Shown piece by piece: positions 15,765-24,715 of a stretch of 64,000 nucleotides of DNA. Source of the DNA: Verrucomicrobiales bacterium (GTDB lineage: Bacteria; Verrucomicrobiota; Verrucomicrobiia; Limisphaerales; UBA11320); assembly GCA_016793885.1 (NCBI GenBank), contig JAEUHE010000025.1, positions 1-64,000 on the forward strand. Direction: 5' to 3'. The translations under genes were made by a program, and so were the position numbers. Below the pieces are notes generated by a model. It saw nothing but the letters and a program-made list of their open reading frames with translations, had not been told where the DNA came from and searched no databases. How positions within the stretch are numbered: position 1 is the first letter of the stretch; every line of letters starts with the position of its first letter.

Positions 15765-17012
15765 TCACGTGGGACTTTGCCCAGGAGTTCGACTCCCCAC
15801 CAGCCGTTCGAAAAGAGGCGATGCCATCAGGGTGGTCACGACGGCCATAATCACCAGGATGGCGAACAGCGCCGGCGAAATGATTCCCTTCTGCAATCCA
15901 ATGTTGATGATGATCAACTCCATCAACCCGCGCGCGTTCATGAGAGTCCCAATGCCCAGGGCCTCCCGATTCGAAATTCCCGTAGCTCGCGCCGCCAGCC
16001 AACAGGCGACACCCTTTCCCGCCACCGCTGCCACCAAGACGGCCACCGCCATCTCCCAAAGGTAGACGGAGTTGAGCAGGCCAATCTTGGTGTTAAGCCC
16101 AGAGTAGGTGAAAAACAGCGGCAAAAGCAGCGCGACAGTCAAAGGCTGGATCCGTTGAATCAGGGTCTCACTCACGAGACCGCGAGGCATAGCCACTCCC
16201 ATCACGAAGGCTCCGAAGACCGCGTGCAGTCCGACGGCGTCCGTAAACCAAGCACCCAAGGACAGCAGGGCCAAACACACCACGAGTTCATTTTCCGTGA
16301 GCGGCTCGCGACGTTGCTCCCCACCTAACCATCGCGCCAGCAAGGGACGAATCACCAGCAATGAAAGGCTTACATAGGCGATTCCCCCACCGATATTCCA
16401 CGCCGCATGAGAAAAATCACCCGAGAAGCTCGCCAAAACCACCGCCAGCAGGCACCAGGCCATGGCGTCGTCGATCGCACCAGCCCCCAAGGCCACCGTG
16501 CCCATGGTAGTGCCCGCCAAACCCTTGAAATGAATGATCCTCGCCAGCATGGGAAATGCCGTGATGCACATGGATGCGCCCAGGAACAGCATCGCTTCCA
16601 ACTCCGAGGTCTGCTTGGGAAACAATTCGGTGTGATGGAAGAAGTAGTAACCTAGGCCGGCGCCCAGAACAAACGGAGCCACCATGCCGGCCAACGACAC
16701 CGCAATGGAACTCTTGTAGTTCTGACGAACAATATCCATGCGGAACTCCAAACCCACCACAAACATGTAGAGCGCCAATCCCAACTGGGAAATGGGAAAC
16801 AGGATCCGGAGTGAATCTGCTGGGAAGAGACGCGTAAAGCCCTCCGGCCAGAGCAGCCCTAGCAGCGAGGGTCCCAACAGGACGCCTGCGATCATCTCCG
16901 CCACCACCTGAGGCTGCCCCAATCGCGCCGCCAGCATCCCGACCAACCGGCAAAAAAGCAGGATCAACCCGAGCTGAAAGAAGAACTGAACCGCAAGCTG
17001 CAGGTTAGTCAT
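15765..17012 (-). CDS. CPA2-type cation:proton antiporter
   Basis: A 415-residue integral membrane protein of the KefB/NapA type Na+/H+ or K+/H+ exchanger family, with about 12-13 hydrophobic segments. The paired acidic residues of the transport core appear in ALGAGAIDDAMAWCLLAVV. The last segments include ALGIGTLMNARGLMELIIIN, a CPA2 hallmark. There is no C-terminal RCK/TrkA-N domain, so this is the short form. It is divergent from a LysR regulator 113 bases away. Confidence 0.9.
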   Translation of the reverse strand: MTNLQLAVQFFFQLGLILLFCRLVGMLAARLGQPQVVAEMIAGVLLGPSLLGLLWPEGFTRLFPADSLRILFPISQLGLALYMFVVGLEFRMDIVRQNYKSSIAVSLAGMVAPFVLGAGLGYYFFHHTELFPKQTSELEAMLFLGASMCITAFPMLARIIHFKGLAGTTMGTVALGAGAIDDAMAWCLLAVVLASFSGDFSHAAWNIGGGIAYVSLSLLVIRPLLARWLGGEQRREPLTENELVVCLALLSLGAWFTDAVGLHAVFGAFVMGVAMPRGLVSETLIQRIQPLTVALLLPLFFTYSGLNTKIGLLNSVYLWEMAVAVLVAAVAGKGVACWLAARATGISNREALGIGTLMNARGLMELIIINIGLQKGIISPALFAILVIMAVVTTLMASPLFERLVGSRTPGQSPT

Positions 17013-17125
17013 AGCGTCAGGTAGTCGTGATTTGGCAACCGCATGGGCAAAGAATAGCGCTAAGCCTGATGTAACGGAAATACAGAATTGCTATCGCACT
17101 TATGCCAAAGCAGCATTGATCCACG

Positions 17126-18037
17126 ATGGACCTACGCCAATTGCGCTATTTCCAAGCCGTCGCGGAGGAGTTGAGCTTCTCCAAAGCCGCCGTGCGACTC
17201 CGAATCGCCCAACCCGCCCTCAGCCGCGCGGTTCAGGAACTGGAGCGAGAACTGGGTGCCGCCTTGATGAATCGTACCCGCCGAACCGTGCGCCTGACAC
17301 CCGCCGGTGCGGTGCTGTTGGAGGAGGCAGCGCTTCTGTTCGACCGGTTTGCGGAATCGATCCGAAGGGTAAAACGTACGATGTCCGGGGAAGAAGGGGA
17401 GCTTCGTTTGGGCTATATCGGGCCGCCCACTCAGACGTTCCTCGGCAGGATCTTGGCGGACTATCGTCAGGGACATCCGAACGTCTCGGTGCATTTGGAG
17501 GAGCGCACTCCGGAACGGGTCTGGGAAATGGTCGCAAAAGGGCGGCTCTCGGTCGGCCTTACCCGCCCCGTGCTGGCCCACGAGTCCCTCGGGCTGCCTT
17601 CGATCCTGCTTCGTAAGGAACGATTTTGTGCCGCAGTTCCACCGACCCACGCCTGGGCTCGGAAGGAAAGTCTGCCGTGGAGCCGGCTGGCCGCGGAGCC
17701 TGTGGTGTTGCTGGCGCGACGGGAAGGCGTCGGGTCTCACGACACCATCATGGCCGCTTGCCGAACCGCTGGGTTCGTCCCCCGGGTGGCTCACACCCCC
17801 AGTCTGATCGGAACAGTGCTCCGCTATGTGGAGGCAGGCATAGGAACTGGCATCGTTCCGGAGGGAGTGATCGCGGATCCGCCCGATTCCGAGGTCAAGT
17901 TGATCCCCCTCAAACCCATCCAGATCGCACCGCTGATCATGGTCTGGAACAAAACAGCAGAAGACCCTCCTGTGCTCGCGTTCATCGAGCTCATGCGGAA
18001 CTGGCTGGCAGCCGACCGACTGTTTCCGTTGCCTTAG
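17126..18037 (+). CDS. LysR-family transcriptional regulator
   Basis: 303 residues. The N-terminal winged helix-turn-helix is MDLRQLRYFQAVAEELSFSK...RIAQPALSRAVQELERELG...RTRRTVRLTPAG. Residues 90-300 form the two-lobed effector domain (LRLGYIGPPT, VGLTRPVL, GIGTGIVPEG). The family usually regulates the divergent gene, here the antiporter; the 113-base intergenic region has ATAGC (17054) and GCTAT (17090) half-sites, but their spacing is too wide to be a clear T-N11-A box. Its stop codon overlaps that of the convergent glycosyltransferase gene by 4 bases. Confidence 0.92.
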   Translation: MDLRQLRYFQAVAEELSFSKAAVRLRIAQPALSRAVQELERELGAALMNRTRRTVRLTPAGAVLLEEAALLFDRFAESIRRVKRTMSGEEGELRLGYIGPPTQTFLGRILADYRQGHPNVSVHLEERTPERVWEMVAKGRLSVGLTRPVLAHESLGLPSILLRKERFCAAVPPTHAWARKESLPWSRLAAEPVVLLARREGVGSHDTIMAACRTAGFVPRVAHTPSLIGTVLRYVEAGIGTGIVPEGVIADPPDSEVKLIPLKPIQIAPLIMVWNKTAEDPPVLAFIELMRNWLAADRLFPLP

Positions 18038-21000
18038 GCAACCTGCGCATCCGCAAGCACGGCCCTCAAAGCGGCGGCGGCGCTGGGCAGCACCGTTTCC
18101 AAACGAGGCAAGGAATCTCCTATTCGCCGAACGACCGATTCCGAACCGCTTCCTACCAGTCGACGGAACCAGCCGCAAAACTCCTGGCTCACCATCGGCT
18201 CCTGTTCGGGTGACAACGACTCAACCGGTTGACCGGCGAGCACCTGACACAGGATCAACGCGGCTCGATGGGAGATCCTGGTTCGATCCTCGAACCGGGC
18301 CCAAAGCTCCAAGGACTGTTCAAGCTCGCCCATTCGCAGCAACACTTCCGCACGGGCGATGCCGAGCACTGGATCGCGAGGAAAATGCTTCACAGCCTCC
18401 GCGGTCCAATCGGCCGCAAACTCGCCGAATTCAGGCTTTCGCAACGCGATGTCCGCACCCAGCCGCCAAGCGGCCAGCTCCCCTGGTTTAACCGTGATGA
18501 CGTGATGTAATTGTTCCAGCGCCGGAACCCATCGATCGGCTTGTTCTAAAAACCTCGCGTAATCCAGCCGCACTTTCGCCGAAGCGGGATCCTCCTCCAA
18601 CGCCAGTCGATACTCCTTGTCCGCCTCCAAGGGCAATCCCAATTGAATAGAGGACAACGCCAGCATATGACGCGGCGCCACGGAATGAATGTCCGGCAGG
18701 ATGGGAGAAAGAGCTGGTTGATTTCGTTTCGCCACACAGCTCTTGAGGTGTTTCGCTGCCTCGTCAAACTTTCGCTGCAGGTAGAATCCCACCCCAAAGA
18801 GCATGTGAAGCGAGGCCGTGGGACCGGAGGCTTTGACGGCAGCCGAGGCGGAAAGCTCGATCAAGGACTGAAATCGCTGGGCGCTGACCAGATGGGAGGC
18901 CATCAAGGTGAGCAAACGCTCGCGCAACTCCGGTGGAACCTTGGCGGCAGGCTGCTGATTCATGGCGGCGAATGCACGGCCATACTCTTCAAGCCCTGCG
19001 TCGAGCTGGCCCGAGCGAACCAACTCCAGCCCGTAGCTCATTCGCAGGCTGATATCATGAGGCTGCTCTTCGATCGCGACGGACAGCAGCTTGAGATTGC
19101 GAGCCACCTTGGATCGCTCCTTGACCACCTGGTCCGAGTAGCCGTGATGGCGGAGCTGGGCGTTCCCGATGCGATTCTCCATCCCCCACTCTTCGATGGG
19201 ACGCTCCAAGCTTCCGAAAGCGTGCTCATGAATCCGGCCCGTGAAGCAGGCACCAGGAATGTTTCTGAACAACCGGGGCACGTAATGGTACCCCTCCTTC
19301 TCCTTGCCGACATCGGCCAAAGGAAGCCGCCAGGCCAGGACTGCGTCCGTGCGCATGAGTTGCCGAAGGCGTTCCTCGGAGTCGGGCAGCAGTTCCTCAT
19401 CGGCATCCAGGACCAAAACCCAGTCGCCTCGAACAAACTCCAGGGCAGCGTTGCGGGCCACGCTGAAATCGTTGGACCATTCAAAAGCATGGACCTCAGC
19501 TCCGGCAGCCTCCGCCAGTTCAACCGTCCGGTCGGTGGAGCCCGTGTCAACCACCACAATCTGATCCGCGACTCGACGAACCGATTTTAAACAGGACTCG
19601 ATGAACCGCTCTTCGTTCTTCACGATCAGGCAGACCGAGAGACGAGGCGCGGCGTTGCCCAAACCCTTCGCCCATTCGGGAATCCCCAGGTGAACCTGGG
19701 TCGCAGAGGTGGCCCCCACTCCATTGGGCAAACTTTTGGCGGATTTCCATTTCGGAACGCGTTTTCGTAAACGTGACACGCACTCCTTGTAGAGTCGCTC
19801 ATCGCCCACGGCCTTCGCGATCTGACACTGGAGCAGCCAGGCTTCCGGATGAAAGGGACGCAACCGCAGCGCATCCCAGGTGGCATCCCAGGCTTCGGCG
19901 AAGCGTCGGCTCTCGAACGCGGAGCGAGCCGAAGCAATGTCTCCCAGGCGGGAGACCGCTGCCGGACCGGAACTACTCGACCGCTCGGCGAAACGCTGGA
20001 ATGCCAACTCAACCACCTCGACCAAAGGCATCAGCCAAGCCCGGCCCTCATCATCCGAAGTCGAGCGTGGACCCGTTTCGGCCAAAGCCACCGCGGAGGC
20101 CTCCACCTGGACCTCGAGATCATCGGACGCTTGAGCGGAAAGTTGCTCAGCCACCCGGCGGGCCAGGTCTGGTTGGTTCTGACGACGACAAATCTCAGCC
20201 AGCATGCGAAGCGTACCACGGTCACGCGGATCCAGCCGAACAAGGGTCTCCAGACCGCGACGCGCGCGGACCCAGTCTCCCGACTCGAGCGCAATTCGAA
20301 CGCAGCTTAGTTGGAGGGACAAGTCCTTGCCCGCGCTGGCGATCGCCACTTCCAAGCATTCGAGTGCCGAGGAGATCTCGCCCTGTGCGGAGCGGATCTC
20401 TGCCAGGAGACCCAACCAAGGCCGAAGCGCGGGTGACCCTACCGGCACGGCTCGGGGGTGAACTGGAGCCGAGGCGATGGGGACGGGGCTACGCTGCCCC
20501 ACATAGTCGGGCTCAAGCCCGGAGCGAATCCACTCGAGCACCTGGGCCACTCGACGCTCGGTAGTATGATTGCATCGGACAGTTTCCTGAGCCTGGCGCA
20601 CGCGGCGTTCTCCCAGTGCGGGCTCGGCAAGAAGCTGCTCCACTTCGGCGGCCAGGGCCTGCGCGTCGTTTTTCTCGAAAAAGGCGATCTCCTCACCGCG
20701 TCTAAAAAGTCCCAGGGCTCGTGGACGCTGTGCCATCTCCCAAGAAACGACCGGTCGGCCGGCGGCCATGGCCTCAAAGACACGCCCCGCAAAGCTGTTC
20801 ACATAGGACGGAAGATTGACGACCGGACCGCCAGCCTGGAGCCCTCGCAACCAGAGATCGAAGCACGCCGTTCGAATACGACGCCATGCTTCGAGCTGAA
20901 CGAGCAAGCTCTCCGGATCAATGGCTTGCCCCGAGCAGAGCAGCGAATCGAAGGTGCGGAACAACTCATCGAACCATCCAGGGTATCGAGTCGAGTCCTC

Positions 21001-23910
21001 ACCCGGCTGCAGCTGGAAGGTGAGCAATCGCCGGAGAGCGGGTAAATGCAAGAGCTCGCTTCGATTGCCGTAAATAGCACCGGAGAAAAGGGCTCGGCGA
21101 TCGGGGCTCGGACCGGGAGGCGGCAAGATGGATCGTCCGGGAACTGTCTGAGGCCACCAAATCGCGGCGACCGTCCGCTTCTGGTTCAACTCCTCGGCGT
21201 CGATTTCATCGATGCACAACGCATGGGTGACATGGCTCAGACGCTCTAGAACCCGTGCATGTCGGTCACGCAGTTGGGGGGCCTGCACATACACCTCAGG
21301 ATCGTAGCGCAAGGATTCCATCACCAAGCCTACCCGTATGGGAGCCAGGCCGGAAATCCACTGCCAGAATTCCTCATCCCACTCGCTGTGCACAAGCTCC
21401 ACCCAAACCTGATCGAAATGCTGCCCGGCGCAGAGACGTCGAACCTGCTTTTGCCAAGCAAGTCGCGCGGTCTCCGAAAACCCGCACACGCTGGGAATGG
21501 TGACCCACTCCACATCGTTGGCGCGAAACCCCTCCTCCATCCCCAACCCGGCAGGATACGCCAAACGCTTGGCATACTGCCATTGAGCGAACTCCAGACA
21601 AAGGTAGAGGATTCGAGGCTTGCGGATCTGGGGAGAGCCTGGATTGACCACGGGCTGGGACTCCGCCTCCGCGGCAGGGGGAATAACCAGCTCGCCATCA
21701 GACAAAGAAGTTGGCGAAGCCGCACGCAACGGCAACGTTTCCCAATCCTCCCTTCCCACCGTGGTTTGGTGCATCCTTCCTTCGGTCAACTGCGCATACT
21801 CCAACAGGTCAGCCAACCGGCGATGCTGAAATCCGCGCGCTTCCATCTGGCGCAACAGCAGCGTCGCCTGCGCGTGCAGCATGGAGTGCTCCGCGAGGTC
21901 GGCGAGCAAGACCACCGCCTGCTGGTCAGCTGCAGGCTCATTCACTTCCAGAAGCAGGCGTGCTTTGAGCAGTCGATAAAGAGGGAACTCCGCATCCTGG
22001 GCGATCGCCTGCTGCACGTACTCCAGCCGAAGACTCTTCGGAGCATCCGGGCCTGCGAATCCAGGACCGACTGCTTGGCGTAGATCCGCCTCCGAATAAC
22101 AGGCGAGGTAATAGGCGATCGAGCCCAGGATCAACTGACTGAGATCCGCGCTCGCGTCCTCCCTGCGCTGAAGGGCCAAAGTGCATCGATCGAAATAGGA
22201 ACGATAGTTGAAGAACTGACCAAAGAAGTCCCAAGGAAAAACATCCTCATCGCACGACACCTCCCAGTTTCCCTGGGAACCCGTCAGGGTCTGGATTGCC
22301 GTCATGAGGGCCTGGGAGACCTCCTCGGGCTCGCCGAAGTGCAATGCGGCTCGGATAAAATTAAACCGCAGCACCAAAGATCTCGGAAAACGGCGCATGC
22401 CCAAGCGATAGAGGTCCAAAGCGCTGGAGAGGACCTCACGATCGATCTTGGATCGAGCGTTGTAGTTCTTATGGTAGACTTGTGCCGCTGGAAAATAGGC
22501 GGCGGTGGCAAACTCCAATACCAACTCGCGGGCCATGTTGATGACGCACGCGGCCGAAGCCTGTTGAGTCAGATCGGAAGCCCATTCCTTCAAGCTGCGC
22601 TGCCGGACCGCTAGATTCACAGCGGGTCTCCACGACCAGCCTTTGCAAAGAATGCTGCGCTTCTGACGAAGCAACCGAGGATCCACCTCCACCCGCGCCG
22701 CGCGGGGCTTGGCTGCCAGAAAGGTCAGGAATCGAAAATACTGGGAAGCCGCCCGGGTCGAAGTGAACTCCTGGCGAACTACACCAGCCCCGATCAGAGC
22801 CCGTTCGCGAAACAGCTCCCATTCCCGAGTGATCCTCTGGAGGGCGTCGGGCAGATCCCCTTTCTCGAGCGAATAGGAGACCACCCCCTCATTCTCGCCG
22901 AGATAGGCCCTAAGAATGCTTTCCTCCTGCACCGCGATCGCCGCTCCCATCGCCAAGGATTCCATCCCACGAGTCGGCATGCCCCCGGGATGCCGGATGT
23001 ACGTGAACGCAGCCCGGGTGCAACCCAGGATGTTCAGGTAATCGGCCATGGGAAGAAAACCTTCGAGGAACTTCACCTTCAGATCCCGGTTGCGGAGGAC
23101 CTGATGAATCAATCGAGCCTTGTCGGGATGGTAGGGATGCTGGGTTGTTCCTGAGATGAACACATCCAGGGCTCGAAGGCCATCCGGCACCGCCGGCAGT
23201 TTGAGAGCCAGACCAAAGGCCTTGGGAAAGACCGAGACCGGACCTTGACGAAGCTGGGACACATCACGCCACTCCGTCTGGTCGGTAGTGAGCACCTCAT
23301 CAAACACCCCTAACCAAGGGTGAACCGCCTGGATATGAAGATCGTAGTCGGCGGTGTGGCCGAAGACGGGGCAGGGTAGAGTCTGCAGGTTTGGCGGCAG
23401 CAAATGCCATTCGAGCATTTTTGCGACGTAGAAATCGGGCGGCCGCTTCTCATCGAAACACCGCCGAATATCAGCATAGGGCCGAATGGGCTGGTCGTTG
23501 ACATCGAACCCATAGTTCACGATCTCGAATCGCTGGTCCTCGCGAATGGAGGTGATGAAATCCCACTGGCTTCCCCGGTCACATTGGGAGAGCACTTGGA
23601 TCTTGGGTTTGCGCAACAACGCCAAGAGTTTTCGAGCGTGCTCCGTAGTGAGCCCGGCTAGGGCTTTCACCGCGACTGCATCGTTTCCATCGATCCAGTG
23701 AGTGACCCCCTCGTAGAACCTGGCCTCTGGCACAGAGAACCGAGCCAAGCCCTCCAAGGCTGGCTTGGCTAGCCCAATCAGCCCTTTGGCAGCATGGGTA
23801 CGCCAGTCACCCTCGTGACCGAAGAGCGCGGCAGAGGCGTAGTCGCCGCGGTCAAAGGCATGTTCTACAGCGCCCCCTGGGGCGTGCTCAATCGGCAGTG
23901 CGTCCGTCAT
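18034..23910 (-). CDS. Giant multi-domain glycosyltransferase/TPR protein
   Basis: 1958 residues with no signal peptide, so cytoplasmic. Module order: (1) residues about 100-400, a GT-B/CgeB-like domain (DYNLHI-type core, GGMPTRGMESLAMGAAI at 309); (2) helical, TPR-like 420-740; (3) residues about 764-1135, a second CgeB-like domain (RILYLCLEFAQWQ, GNRSELLHLPALRRLL, FAGRVFEAMAAGRPVVSWEM); (4) TPRs about 1160-1390; (5) residues about 1424-1600, a GT-A family 2 domain (LSVCLIVKNEERFIESCLKS, VVDTGSTDRT, DxD as LDADEE); (6) TPRs to the C-terminus. All three catalytic modules keep recognisable nucleotide-sugar elements. Such chains are known for surface polysaccharide or glycoprotein synthesis, but I do not know this exact arrangement. 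The substrate is unknown. No polysaccharide export genes lie nearby. Confidence 0.85.
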   Translation of the reverse strand: MTDALPIEHAPGGAVEHAFDRGDYASAALFGHEGDWRTHAAKGLIGLAKPALEGLARFSVPEARFYEGVTHWIDGNDAVAVKALAGLTTEHARKLLALLRKPKIQVLSQCDRGSQWDFITSIREDQRFEIVNYGFDVNDQPIRPYADIRRCFDEKRPPDFYVAKMLEWHLLPPNLQTLPCPVFGHTADYDLHIQAVHPWLGVFDEVLTTDQTEWRDVSQLRQGPVSVFPKAFGLALKLPAVPDGLRALDVFISGTTQHPYHPDKARLIHQVLRNRDLKVKFLEGFLPMADYLNILGCTRAAFTYIRHPGGMPTRGMESLAMGAAIAVQEESILRAYLGENEGVVSYSLEKGDLPDALQRITREWELFRERALIGAGVVRQEFTSTRAASQYFRFLTFLAAKPRAARVEVDPRLLRQKRSILCKGWSWRPAVNLAVRQRSLKEWASDLTQQASAACVINMARELVLEFATAAYFPAAQVYHKNYNARSKIDREVLSSALDLYRLGMRRFPRSLVLRFNFIRAALHFGEPEEVSQALMTAIQTLTGSQGNWEVSCDEDVFPWDFFGQFFNYRSYFDRCTLALQRREDASADLSQLILGSIAYYLACYSEADLRQAVGPGFAGPDAPKSLRLEYVQQAIAQDAEFPLYRLLKARLLLEVNEPAADQQAVVLLADLAEHSMLHAQATLLLRQMEARGFQHRRLADLLEYAQLTEGRMHQTTVGREDWETLPLRAASPTSLSDGELVIPPAAEAESQPVVNPGSPQIRKPRILYLCLEFAQWQYAKRLAYPAGLGMEEGFRANDVEWVTIPSVCGFSETARLAWQKQVRRLCAGQHFDQVWVELVHSEWDEEFWQWISGLAPIRVGLVMESLRYDPEVYVQAPQLRDRHARVLERLSHVTHALCIDEIDAEELNQKRTVAAIWWPQTVPGRSILPPPGPSPDRRALFSGAIYGNRSELLHLPALRRLLTFQLQPGEDSTRYPGWFDELFRTFDSLLCSGQAIDPESLLVQLEAWRRIRTACFDLWLRGLQAGGPVVNLPSYVNSFAGRVFEAMAAGRPVVSWEMAQRPRALGLFRRGEEIAFFEKNDAQALAAEVEQLLAEPALGERRVRQAQETVRCNHTTERRVAQVLEWIRSGLEPDYVGQRSPVPIASAPVHPRAVPVGSPALRPWLGLLAEIRSAQGEISSALECLEVAIASAGKDLSLQLSCVRIALESGDWVRARRGLETLVRLDPRDRGTLRMLAEICRRQNQPDLARRVAEQLSAQASDDLEVQVEASAVALAETGPRSTSDDEGRAWLMPLVEVVELAFQRFAERSSSSGPAAVSRLGDIASARSAFESRRFAEAWDATWDALRLRPFHPEAWLLQCQIAKAVGDERLYKECVSRLRKRVPKWKSAKSLPNGVGATSATQVHLGIPEWAKGLGNAAPRLSVCLIVKNEERFIESCLKSVRRVADQIVVVDTGSTDRTVELAEAAGAEVHAFEWSNDFSVARNAALEFVRGDWVLVLDADEELLPDSEERLRQLMRTDAVLAWRLPLADVGKEKEGYHYVPRLFRNIPGACFTGRIHEHAFGSLERPIEEWGMENRIGNAQLRHHGYSDQVVKERSKVARNLKLLSVAIEEQPHDISLRMSYGLELVRSGQLDAGLEEYGRAFAAMNQQPAAKVPPELRERLLTLMASHLVSAQRFQSLIELSASAAVKASGPTASLHMLFGVGFYLQRKFDEAAKHLKSCVAKRNQPALSPILPDIHSVAPRHMLALSSIQLGLPLEADKEYRLALEEDPASAKVRLDYARFLEQADRWVPALEQLHHVITVKPGELAAWRLGADIALRKPEFGEFAADWTAEAVKHFPRDPVLGIARAEVLLRMGELEQSLELWARFEDRTRISHRAALILCQVLAGQPVESLSPEQEPMVSQEFCGWFRRLVGSGSESVVRRIGDSLPRLETVLPSAAAALRAVLADAQVA

Positions 23911-24051
23911 AAAACTGAAGTCCTAGTCCTTGGTTACAGGTCCCCTGCCCGCTGCTCGCACACGGAATGCGCCTGGGTTGAAACTAAGCACCCTGAGTCC
24001 CTCGCGAGAAACCCAGGGCGACGGACCATAAGATCGATGAACCCAGCGACG

Positions 24052-24477
24052 CTAAGCCACGGCGCGACTGGAGGACGCCTCGGAGCGATAGACTCGGACT
24101 TCCTCGGCAGTGATGCGAATTTCACCGGTGGAGAGCAGCGCTTTCAGTTCGAGAACTCCCTCGGAAACCACGTGCACCTCGTGACAGAGCCAGGACAACG
24201 CGGTGGCACCTTCCTCCGGAAGTCGTGCTTGGCGGACCCCTCTGAAAATGAAGACATGACGCTCGAGCTCCACGATAACTTGATCGAATGCCGGCCGCTC
24301 GACTACTCGAACCGCCTCGTCGCTAAAATCTTCAGTACTCAGCTGGCGCCACCCATCTCGCAGCGATGGATTGATCGAACGCAGATGAGCTGCGTATTCC
24401 TTCTCGATTTGAGTCCACTGCTTGCGTCCCTTGGGGTTCCGAGCTGCTTCGTAGGCTTTGCGATTGAAGTATTCCAT
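24052..24477 (-). CDS. Hypothetical 141-residue protein
   Basis: I do not recognise the family. The protein starts MEYFNRKAYEAARNPKGRKQ and is soluble, with a charged, helical first half (WTQIEKEYAAHLRSINPSL) and a beta-strand-like second half (VIVELERHVFIFRGVRQARL, CHEVHVVSEGVLELKALL, GEIRITAEEVRVYRSEA). Codon use is like the neighbours and the frame is not a shadow of another gene. It is probably expressed alone or with the upstream OmcB-like gene (which has its own terminator). It may be a small ligand-binding or nucleic-acid-related protein; no function is assigned. Confidence 0.65.
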   Translation of the reverse strand: MEYFNRKAYEAARNPKGRKQWTQIEKEYAAHLRSINPSLRDGWRQLSTEDFSDEAVRVVERPAFDQVIVELERHVFIFRGVRQARLPEEGATALSWLCHEVHVVSEGVLELKALLSTGEIRITAEEVRVYRSEASSSRAVA

Positions 24478-24653
24478 GGTCAGGGTTGGATTGAGGTTGA
24501 ATCGGCCAGGCGAGCTTCGATCAACGAACCACCCACTCCCTTCATGGGCTCGGCATCCGTTGCACGAACTACTAGGTAATAATATCCTATCGCGGCCATC
24601 TGAAACTACTAAGCAAGCCGCGTGCCGACGTCGCCCATGCGGGGAAGGTGCTA

Positions 24654-24685
24654 CAAAAAAAGGGCTGGCCTTTCGGCCAGCCCTT
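24654..24685 (-). terminator. Rho-independent terminator of the OmcB-like gene
   Basis: Read on the minus strand: an 11-bp stem, AAGGGCTGGCC with GGCCAGCCCTT, a GAAA tetraloop, then a run of seven or more T. It lies 31 bases past the stop codon. Confidence 0.93.
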
Positions 24686-24715
24686 GCAAGGGAGCTGAAT
24701 CGCTACCCGATCAGT

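Noticed and set aside
17053-17094. ATAGC/GCTAT half-sites as a LysR box
   Set aside because: The half-sites are about 31 bases apart, much wider than the usual T-N11-A arrangement, so I do not call it.
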